A stretch of DNA of 32,974 bases from a bacterium. GTDB lineage: Bacteria; Bacteroidota; Ignavibacteria; Kapaibacteriales; UBA2268. Location of the stretch: positions 1 through 32,974 of the forward strand of contig JAUHXN010000001.1 in the NCBI GenBank assembly GCA_030426865.1, read 5' to 3'. How positions within the stretch are numbered: the stretch's first letter is position 1; each line of letters begins with the position of its first letter. The notes below the pieces were generated by a model, which saw only the letters and a program-made list of their open reading frames with translations, had not been told where the DNA came from and did no database searches. The position numbers and the translations under genes are program-made. Below are positions 1 to 6,325 of this stretch, piece after piece.

Positions 1-17
1 TGAAATAATTGCCTTAG

Positions 18-37
18 CCCCCCTTGTCAAAGGGGGG
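18..37. repeat. C/G-rich intergenic hairpin
   Basis: A perfect 8-bp stem (six C plus TT at 18-25, AAGGGGGG at 30-37) with a GTCA loop, followed by a second G run (40-45). It stands out against the AT-rich surroundings. Similar C-run/G-run hairpins recur between genes in Bacteroidota genomes, from general knowledge rather than a search. There is no T-tract, so it is not a typical intrinsic terminator. Confidence 0.5.
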
Positions 38-72
38 TTGGGGGGATTGGACAAAACAATTTGGTTTCGAGT

Positions 73-116
73 CCTTTCAACCGAGTGAGAATACAATGCC
101 TGAGCGGAGTTGAAGG
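73..116. repeat. Imperfect inverted repeat, intergenic element
   Basis: CCTTTCAACCGAGTGAG at 73-89 pairs imperfectly with TGAGCGGAGTTGAAGG at 101-116. The right arm resembles the dispersed intergenic sequence CCTGAGCGNAGTCGAAGG found in many genomes. It lies next to the hairpin at 18-37 and downstream of the minus-strand gene ending at 143. No ORF covers it. Confidence 0.4.
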
Positions 117-142
117 TAAGGGGGCTACATGGTGTCGATAGA

Positions 143-715
143 TTATTGTTTTATTCTATAAATAGGAATTGGAATTCTATAAAGATCTAAGCCGATTAAT
201 TCTTCTATTTTTTTAAGTTCTATATTATTTACTTTTTGTGTTCTGTGGCATATATCTGTCCAAAACCTAGGGTACGGGTCAGAGTCAAATGAGAGTCTTT
301 CATTACCATATTTATAAACCTCTTTTCGTCCATAAATAATATAAGTTTCACCTATCTCGAAACGAAAACCACAATCACCACTATGTCCTCTAGATGTATA
401 TATAATTAGTGTGTCAGTAGTTAAGTTTCTTTTGAAATCTGTAATAACTTCTATCTTTACCCTTTTTAAAAAATATCCATTAAAATAATTTTTTTCTATT
501 GAATCTATAGACAAATTTTCTTTTTCTATCTTTTCAATTGTATAAGAATAAGGTCCCCATATTTCATTTATTGATAGTACATTAGATTGTATTACAATAT
601 CAGAATAATTGTAATCATCTTCAATATTACTATCCCCTATGCAAGAGCATGCATTGACAACTATATAAGAAGTTATTAAAATTATTAATATCAGTGTTAA
701 GAATAAATATCTCAT
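143..715 (-). CDS. Secreted NTR/TIMP-like domain protein
   Basis: A 190-residue protein of unknown function with an N-terminal hydrophobic signal segment (about residues 1-22) ending in the sequence ACSC. Exported proteins with the netrin/TIMP-like (NTR) fold typically start their mature part with this CSC. Further fold signatures are visible: a DIVIQSNVLSI-like first strand, CGFRFEIGETYIIYG in the middle, and a late Cys in TDICHRTQ. The mature part therefore has paired cysteines and probably sits in the periplasm or on the surface. The ATG follows directly after the TAG of the upstream FAD oxidoreductase gene, with no gap, so the two are probably co-transcribed with re-initiation. The fold assignment is by motif only and no partner or substrate can be named. 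Confidence 0.7.
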   Translation of the reverse strand: MRYLFLTLILIILITSYIVVNACSCIGDSNIEDDYNYSDIVIQSNVLSINEIWGPYSYTIEKIEKENLSIDSIEKNYFNGYFLKRVKIEVITDFKRNLTTDTLIIYTSRGHSGDCGFRFEIGETYIIYGRKEVYKYGNERLSFDSDPYPRFWTDICHRTQKVNNIELKKIEELIGLDLYRIPIPIYRIKQ

Positions 716-1753
716 CTACACCATCCTTCCATAATCAACGACCTCGTCTATCGCTATACCTTTCTCGATACTATCTATTAGCATATCCGAATAGAAAGGT
801 GCATACATAACGCCCTTAGTACCTAGACCATTCATTATATAGGCGTTTACTTGTACAGATGATTTGCCGATTATTGGTCGGCGGTCAAACGATGAAGGTC
901 GTATACCAGCTTGATGGTCAATTACTTTATAGTCAAGCTCTAGGAAATCACTGAGATTGTAAAGCAACTTCTTCCTAGCTGTTTCAGTTGAGTCTTCGGT
1001 CATATCTTCCCAATCGTAAGTGCTACCAACTATGAACTGCTGATTGCCGAGCGGTATTAGCCCAGCACTTTTTGCGAACGCAAAGTCTTGCGATAAACCT
1101 GGAATTTCTAATATAAGCAATTCACCTTTGGTTGGCTTTAGTCGTAGCTCTGGGAATAGAGGATTATGAACTGCGTGGTAACCCTCGCAGTATATGACTT
1201 TCTCATACTTCTTACCGCTGAACCCAGCATAATCGGGAGTATATTCTATCTCTGAATAATCGATTTTCTTATTAATAAATGAGCCGTTTGACTCGAAATA
1301 CTCGAATGATTTTTCTATATACTCGACCGTGTCTATATAGCCAGTACCAATTACTTTGCCCATACCGAATGGAGCTTTTATACCCTCGATTTTTTCTATC
1401 GGCTCTTCATCTAGAAATTGACTAACTTCGGAAACTATTGCTTTATCTATGAATCTATGTCGTTCTTCTTTCGTACTGAATACCTTGAGTTGTGGGGTAT
1501 TGTGAACGAACTTAGTTCCTAATTTCTGCTCAACTTTTGGATAATAATCTTTCAGTTTTGCCATCAGAATATCTGCATTAAAACTCATAGTCAATCGTTT
1601 GAAGACAATCGGATTCCAAAATCCAGCTGCTACTTTGGTGGAATTGTACTTTGGGCAATTGTCAACTAAGTCGAAAGTTAGGTTGCGGTTTTCGAGTTGG
1701 TGAGCAAGAGTAACACCTGCTATTCCTCCACCGATTATTAAGTAGTTTTTCAT
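716..1753 (-). CDS. FAD-dependent oxidoreductase, DAO family
   Basis: A 345-residue flavoprotein. The N-terminus carries a Rossmann dinucleotide-binding motif, YLIIGGGIAGVTLAHQLE, for FAD. The C-terminus has the DAO-family pattern GIRPSSFDRRPIIGK followed by NGLGTKGVMYAPF, which closes over the flavin. Members oxidise amines or D-amino acids, or belong to ThiO/MnmC-type enzymes; the substrate cannot be told here. The reading frame is open to 1801, but the ATG at 1753 starts exactly at the FAD motif and is the likely start; the extra upstream residues do not fit the family. The gene is divergent from the membrane protein gene at 1807 (53 bp between starts) and abuts the downstream NTR-like gene. 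No aminoacid-catabolic neighbours are present. Confidence 0.8.
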   Translation of the reverse strand: MKNYLIIGGGIAGVTLAHQLENRNLTFDLVDNCPKYNSTKVAAGFWNPIVFKRLTMSFNADILMAKLKDYYPKVEQKLGTKFVHNTPQLKVFSTKEERHRFIDKAIVSEVSQFLDEEPIEKIEGIKAPFGMGKVIGTGYIDTVEYIEKSFEYFESNGSFINKKIDYSEIEYTPDYAGFSGKKYEKVIYCEGYHAVHNPLFPELRLKPTKGELLILEIPGLSQDFAFAKSAGLIPLGNQQFIVGSTYDWEDMTEDSTETARKKLLYNLSDFLELDYKVIDHQAGIRPSSFDRRPIIGKSSVQVNAYIMNGLGTKGVMYAPFYSDMLIDSIEKGIAIDEVVDYGRMV

Positions 1754-1806
1754 ATCATAGATAAAGTTTATTTTAGAATTACAATTTACGACAATTATCA
1801 AATACT

Positions 1807-3120
1807 ATGAATCCAGAACACTCAAAACAAGAAGTTTTAATAGCATTAGAAAAATTAATCAAAAGCAGTAATGGGCGGATTGCACCGCAGGATGCTGCTG
1901 CTGCAACGGGCTATTCTACACAAGATGTAGAAGACTCACTAGCACGGCTAATGGAACTCTACAAATGCAAAGTAGAAGTAGATGAGGAAAATGCTAGACC
2001 TATTTTCAACTTCGATATACCATTCAAGAAGCGTGGTGAAAAAACATTCCAAGAAAAGCTAGCAGTAGCTCTCAACTTTTTCTGGGAAGTATTTAAGAAA
2101 ATCTACAAAGTAGCAATAGGTGTTATACTGATACTCTATACGCTCATATTCGTAGTTATAATAATGGTTGCCGCTAGTCAAGGTGGAGACAAAGATAGAC
2201 GGAACAATAATTCAAGTAGAATGATTTCCAATATTTTCTCAGCTATTTTCCATGGGATGCGATTTGCAGCTATTAATAAGCACTATAGCACTGCGGTTGA
2301 TAGAGACAATATGCACTATCGATATTATGAGAAACCCGAACACAAAGGTAAGAAGTTCATACAGTCCGTTTACGACTTCGTTTTTGGTCCCGAAAGACCC
2401 GAATTCGACCCACTAAACGATACGAAAGAAGTAGCAACATACATAAGAGATCATTCCGATAAAATAACTTCTGCAGATATTATAAATCTATCTGGGGTTG
2501 ACTACGACGAAGCAGATAGCCGATTAGCCGAGTATGCATCGAAGTTTCGTGGCAGTATAGATATAACAGAAAACGGTACAGCTGTTGCAGATTTCCGTGA
2601 TTTGAGTGTAATCAGCTCAAAGCTAGAAGGCGGCAAGGTGGAATATTACATAGACGAAGTAGAACCACCTTATGAAATGACTGGCAATACATCTGGTCGT
2701 AATTTTGGGATAGGGTTTATGAATCTATTCAACCTACTAATGTCAATTGCTGTGATACAAGGAGCCGCTCAAATAGAATCTGGACTAGTTACATTCGCAC
2801 TAGGTTGGTTTCCGTTAATCTTCTCAATTCTCTTCTTCCTAATACCAATAGGTAGAGCCCTAACACATAAGAGCAAAGAAGCCCAAAGAAGCAAGAACGT
2901 AGTCCGCAAAATATTAGTCGGACAGATAATAGCTGCCAATGGAGGCCCTCTGACTATGGAACAGGTCATCTCAAGAATTAACTTACAGAATCACTCTATC
3001 AAAGAAGTAGAGGAAGTGCTCAGCAAAGTAGTCCTTGACCTTCGAGGCGAGATAGTAATTGCAGAAAACGGCACTCCTATGTATAATTTCGATAGGTTGA
3101 AAAGAGAGTTGGTGGCGTAG
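1807..3120 (+). CDS. Membrane protein with three winged-helix-like modules
   Basis: A 437-residue protein of no family I recognise. Three similar modules of about 60 residues are visible at roughly 7-70, 200-265 and 370-432. Each has a predicted helix-turn-helix pattern (for example GRIAPQDAAAATGYSTQDVE), then a helix with a DSLARL/DSRLAEY/EEVLSKV-like core and a terminal beta wing ending in NFD, ADFRDL or YNFDRL. Modules 2 and 3 share the string ENGT just before that end. Between modules 1 and 2 there is one strong membrane segment (about 98-120), and between 2 and 3 two segments (about 301-350). The wings could bind DNA or protein at the cytoplasmic face. The last 80 bp plus 4 bp are duplicated at 5106-5189. 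Confidence 0.75.
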   Translation: MNPEHSKQEVLIALEKLIKSSNGRIAPQDAAAATGYSTQDVEDSLARLMELYKCKVEVDEENARPIFNFDIPFKKRGEKTFQEKLAVALNFFWEVFKKIYKVAIGVILILYTLIFVVIIMVAASQGGDKDRRNNNSSRMISNIFSAIFHGMRFAAINKHYSTAVDRDNMHYRYYEKPEHKGKKFIQSVYDFVFGPERPEFDPLNDTKEVATYIRDHSDKITSADIINLSGVDYDEADSRLAEYASKFRGSIDITENGTAVADFRDLSVISSKLEGGKVEYYIDEVEPPYEMTGNTSGRNFGIGFMNLFNLLMSIAVIQGAAQIESGLVTFALGWFPLIFSILFFLIPIGRALTHKSKEAQRSKNVVRKILVGQIIAANGGPLTMEQVISRINLQNHSIKEVEEVLSKVVLDLRGEIVIAENGTPMYNFDRLKRELVA

Positions 3121-3124
3121 GGAT
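3041..3124 (+). repeat. 84-bp direct repeat, copy 1 (gene 3' end)
   Basis: The final 80 bp of the 1807-3120 gene plus GGAT. It matches 5106-5189 at 81 of 84 positions, counted by eye. Differences are C/T at 3048, G/A at 3051 and G/A at 3061. Identity stops sharply on both sides. Confidence 0.9.
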
Positions 3125-3173
3125 TTTTGTTATATTGTGGATTAATAAATAATAAAGTCAACTAAAATATTAA

Positions 3174-3283
3174 ACATTCGTATAACGAAATAAGAAATTT
3201 CAATTAACTTATTAAATCCTAAGGCGATAGAAATATCATTTTAATTGATATACGAAAGTAATAATGGTAGGATATACGAATGT
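3174..3283. repeat. 11-bp inverted repeat in the intergenic region
   Basis: ACATTCGTATA at 3174-3184 is the exact reverse complement of TATACGAATGT at 3273-3283. GATATACGAA also recurs directly at 3247-3256 and 3271-3280. The region (3125-3315) holds no gene and lies between the repeat copy and the first inserted gene. It could be an operator or part of a recombination site; function unknown. Confidence 0.45.
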
Positions 3284-3298
3284 TCGTTTATCCAGATA

Positions 3299-3312
3299 GT
3301 TAGCCACTATAT
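3299..3312 (+). repeat. Cassette-like inverted end, left
   Basis: GTTAGCCACTATAT starts 17 bp before the ATG at 3316 and matches the reverse complement of 4157-4170 at 13 of 14 positions, with the first 10 identical. Position and sequence recall the R' core (GTTRRRY) of an integron attC site, although GTTAGCC departs from that consensus at its sixth base. Confidence 0.45.
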
Positions 3313-3315
3313 AAA

Positions 3316-4188
3316 ATGACACTGCTCGATAGCATAAAAGACTTGTTCAAGGAGAAGCCAAAAGGACTTCAAGGAGAGCGTTTGAATACAATCCGTCAAA
3401 TTGAAAAGCTCTACAAATTCTTGATTGATGATTTTGGCTATCAGCTTGAACTTACAACACGGACCGACAAATATCCAGGCGGACCAAAATTCTATTTCAT
3501 AAAGTACACCAATAAGGACATTGACCGACAGGTCGAAATTGTGCTACACCGAAATAGCACCGTTGTATATCGACATTTAAAAAAACTAAATGACGGAATA
3601 GAACCAAGCTATAAAGACTACGAAAATTGTATCCCGTTTTATCAGCTTGACTTTTACAATGGAATTGACGACCACAACAGGTCTAATCCTTACAATCCGC
3701 CTGACTATGAATTGGCAATTTTAAAATATGGAAAGGAAACACTTCTAAATAATGTGTCAATCATTAATGGCGAAAAGTGGATTGACTATGAAAAGCTGAA
3801 TGAAATGTATTTATCTCAAAAAGGATATGAAGCACCTGACGGAGAAAATTCGCTTTTCAGCGAGCTTATTGAAAAATTCCAATTCTTAACTACGGAGTTT
3901 GACTTCAGTATAATTCACAATTACAATGACTTGCCACCATTTGAACAGGATTTAGGCGGCAGTTTGGTTTATTCCAATGACAACACAGTAGTTGGATTAT
4001 CAGTCGACTTGAGAGACCAGTATTTGTCGGTTTATATATTAGACAAGAAGGACTACGACCTTGACTCATTTTGGCAGAAAGGAGAAGGTATCTTTAATGG
4101 TTCAACGGGAGACAATGACCTTAAACAAGCAGTGAATCGAACGAAAAATAAAATAAATACAGTGGCTAACAATGGCTATAAAAAATAG
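3316..4188 (+). CDS. Hypothetical protein with internal duplication
   Basis: A 290-residue soluble, acidic protein without signal peptide or membrane segment. I do not recognise a named family. Two related halves are visible. IEKLYKFLIDDFGYQLEL (about 28-45) resembles LIEKFQFLTTEFDFSII (about 183-199), and each is followed by a beta-rich stretch with a VEIVLHRNSTVVYR or VGLSVDLRDQYLSVYI pattern. Small two-repeat proteins like this are common among immunity proteins and cassette-borne genes, but that is only analogy. The gene lies inside the insert bounded by the 84-bp repeat and is flanked by 14-bp inverted ends. Its TAG at 4186 is followed in the same frame, without a start codon, by the coding sequence of the next gene. 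Confidence 0.65.
   Translation: MTLLDSIKDLFKEKPKGLQGERLNTIRQIEKLYKFLIDDFGYQLELTTRTDKYPGGPKFYFIKYTNKDIDRQVEIVLHRNSTVVYRHLKKLNDGIEPSYKDYENCIPFYQLDFYNGIDDHNRSNPYNPPDYELAILKYGKETLLNNVSIINGEKWIDYEKLNEMYLSQKGYEAPDGENSLFSELIEKFQFLTTEFDFSIIHNYNDLPPFEQDLGGSLVYSNDNTVVGLSVDLRDQYLSVYILDKKDYDLDSFWQKGEGIFNGSTGDNDLKQAVNRTKNKINTVANNGYKK
4157..4170 (+). repeat. Cassette-like inverted end, right
   Basis: ATACAGTGGCTAAC lies inside the last codons of the 3316-4188 gene and is the reverse complement of 3299-3312 with one mismatch. GGCTAACAATGGC resembles the start (R''/L'') of an attC site, which normally overlaps or follows the stop codon of a cassette gene. No full attC follows. Confidence 0.45.
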
Positions 4189-5034
4189 GGCATACAAGAT
4201 TGGATAACTCAGCAATGGGTCATACTTTTTGGTGAAAAAATTGATGAAATTAATCACAGGTGGCTTTTAGGTCCCTTTGGGTGCACAAATGGCATTGGTC
4301 AAAAATTTATCAATCAATTAGTAGAAAAAGAACATTTGGTTATTGATAATCAAAAAATAAACAAGGGATTAATTGAATCAATCGACCAACTAAATCTGTC
4401 TGCAAAAGAATTAAACGCATTATCTCAAGATGTTATTGACTTTTATCTAAATACATCTAATTATGACCTTCGATTAAAAGCAAAATGGAATCCATTTTTT
4501 AAAGTGTTCGGCATTTTGATAACAAAAATTTTCAGTAAAAGAATTGAGCAACTAAATGTTCCTATTCAAAACGTAGAGGATTCATCGGGATTAACGAATG
4601 AAATAATAAAACTACTAGACTCTAAAACAAATGAAGTTAGAAGAACAATATGGCTTCGAGCATTTAAATCAACAGGTCAAGTAGTTTACTCAGGTGTTTA
4701 TGAAACTTGTATTATACCATCAGGCACGACATGTATCAAAGCAATTTTTCCTTTACCAAATGGAAATGCTACAGTCATTCTAAAGCCAAAAATTGGAAAA
4801 AATGGAGAACTGATTTTAATTTCCGAGGGACAAAAAATTGGAGATAGCGGGTTTTACTTTTTGCTAAAAGACTCAAAAGGTCAATTATGGACTAAGTTTA
4901 TAAAATCATTTAAAGACAAGCTAGTCGTTAGAAGTGAAAACGATAGAATTACTGCCACTCAAACTTTAACTTTATGGAATTTAAGAGTTCTACAGTTTGA
5001 ATATGATATACAAAAATTCCGCAATGTAAAATGA
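4189..5034 (+). CDS. Conserved hypothetical protein lacking a start codon
   Basis: The frame is open from just after the TAG at 4186-4188 to the TGA at 5032-5034. It encodes about 281 residues with an apparently intact family architecture: WITQQWVILFGEKI, then NHRWLLGPFG near the N-terminus, a central WLRAFKSTGQVVYSG, FPLPNGNATVIL, and a late TLTLWNLRVL. I recall these motifs from uncharacterised proteins of about 270-290 residues in many bacteria, function unknown. No ATG, GTG or TTG precedes the conserved N-terminal block. The first usable start in frame is TTG at 4336, which would remove 49 conserved codons. The gene therefore seems to have lost its first codons at a junction with the 3316-4188 gene. 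It may be a pseudogene or use a rare ATA start at 4192. Confidence 0.6.
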   Translation, partial: GIQDWITQQWVILFGEKIDEINHRWLLGPFGCTNGIGQKFINQLVEKEHLVIDNQKINKGLIESIDQLNLSAKELNALSQDVIDFYLNTSNYDLRLKAKWNPFFKVFGILITKIFSKRIEQLNVPIQNVEDSSGLTNEIIKLLDSKTNEVRRTIWLRAFKSTGQVVYSGVYETCIIPSGTTCIKAIFPLPNGNATVILKPKIGKNGELILISEGQKIGDSGFYFLLKDSKGQLWTKFIKSFKDKLVVRSENDRITATQTLTLWNLRVLQFEYDIQKFRNVK

Positions 5035-5105
5035 ATAATAAAAAGTCAAACAGCATGATGGTAAGGATCTCTTATTAGTTAAATAAGTTACAAATATTCA
5101 AGCTC

Positions 5106-5189
5106 TTCGAGGTGAAATAGTAATTACAGAAAACGGCACTCCTATGTATAATTTCGATAGGTTGAAAAGAGAGTTGGTGGCGTAGGGAT
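5106..5189 (+). pseudogene. 84-bp direct repeat, copy 2 (orphan 3' end)
   Basis: A remnant encoding LRGEIVITENGTPMYNFDRL plus seven more residues and TAG, matching the C-terminus of the 1807-3120 protein with one amino-acid change (Ala to Thr). Its frame is closed by a TAA 21 bp upstream of the repeat (5085-5087), so it is not a gene. It ends 6 bp before the stop codon of the TPR gene. It is either the original gene end displaced by an insertion or what remains of a tandem paralogue. Confidence 0.85.
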
Positions 5190-5194
5190 AAAAT

Positions 5195-6115
5195 TTACTT
5201 ACATAGATTCTTTTGATTTTCTGCGGCTTCCTTATGACCAAGAGCCTCAGCTTTTTCTAAGTCTTTACAAACCATATTTAATATTCCAATATTATACCAT
5301 GTAAATGCTCTTTGAAAATATGCATCAGCAAAATCCGGGTATAACTCAATTAATTTATCAAATGTATCTTTTGATTTTCCTAAATCATCTTCTTCTCTAT
5401 ATAATATCCCATTATATAAGTAAGAATATTTATTTTCAGGCCAGATTTCAATACTTTTTTCTAGGTCACTATGACCTTGTTTAGAATTTTTAAATTGAGT
5501 TGCATAAAGTAGACCTCTGTTAAAATATGCATCATAGTAATTACTATCAAGTTTGATTGCTTCATTATAATTAAGTAGAGCTTTATCTTTCTCAGGTGAT
5601 GAGAAAGAAGCATAACAATATCCGAGTTGAAAGTAAGAATATTTGTCATTTGGCTCAAGCTTTAAAGTTAATTCAAAAAACTCAATTGCCTTATTTATAT
5701 CACCAAGTCCGAAATAACATTTTCCAATATTGAAGGAACCGTGTGAATTTTGTAAATCTGTTAATTCAAATGCTTGAATAAAATCATCAAGTGCTTTTCT
5801 ATGTTGACCTAATGATAAGTAACAATGACCCCTTTGGTATAAAGCAGTTGAGTCATCTGGTACTATATCCAAAGTTTTGTTACAATACGAAATAGAACTT
5901 TCTACATCACCTATATAGAAATGTAGTAAACTAAGTTTATTATAAATATGATGATTATTCTCATCTAGTTGAAGTGCTTTGTTATATAAATCAATCGACT
6001 CCTTAAAGTTCTTTTCTTCTCTTGCTTCAGCAGCAGATGATACTAACTCTTCGAAAGTCTGACCTAATGTTGCCGATGTTATAATGAGAAATAATGCTAA
6101 TAGTATTTTTGTCAT
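5195..6115 (-). CDS. Secreted tetratricopeptide repeat protein
   Basis: A 306-residue protein with a signal peptide (MTKILLALFLIITSATLGQ) followed by about eight consecutive 34-residue TPR units over nearly all of the mature part. The typical pattern is seen in ALYQRGHCYLSLGQHRKALD and SYFQLGYCYASF, with W/L/G/Y/A/P positions and a repeated YxxAIxLD/PDD ending. TPR arrays scaffold protein-protein contacts; here the array would be periplasmic. The reading frame extends to a TTG at 6127, but the ATG at 6115 directly begins the signal peptide. The gene is convergent with the insert and its stop is 6 bp from the displaced repeat copy. No partner is evident. Confidence 0.85.
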   Translation of the reverse strand: MTKILLALFLIITSATLGQTFEELVSSAAEAREEKNFKESIDLYNKALQLDENNHHIYNKLSLLHFYIGDVESSISYCNKTLDIVPDDSTALYQRGHCYLSLGQHRKALDDFIQAFELTDLQNSHGSFNIGKCYFGLGDINKAIEFFELTLKLEPNDKYSYFQLGYCYASFSSPEKDKALLNYNEAIKLDSNYYDAYFNRGLLYATQFKNSKQGHSDLEKSIEIWPENKYSYLYNGILYREEDDLGKSKDTFDKLIELYPDFADAYFQRAFTWYNIGILNMVCKDLEKAEALGHKEAAENQKNLCK

Positions 6116-6325
6116 AATAGTTATCAAATTTTTTTTACTTTTTAATTACCAACAAATATAATAAATCTCTTCTAATAACTAGAATCTGGGTATGATAATA
6201 GATAAATTAAAAGCTCACCAGAGTTATTTCCATTATTACAATAAAAACGGTATTTATTCTTATCTTAGTAATCTTAAATGTATAACATTTAGATAAGTTT
6301 ATAAATAATAAATCAAGCGTAAAAA

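Noticed and set aside
2769..2969. Minus-strand ORF of 66 codons inside the winged-helix membrane protein gene
   Set aside because: Complete overlap with a well-supported gene; its sequence has no recognisable domain and reads as an antisense shadow.
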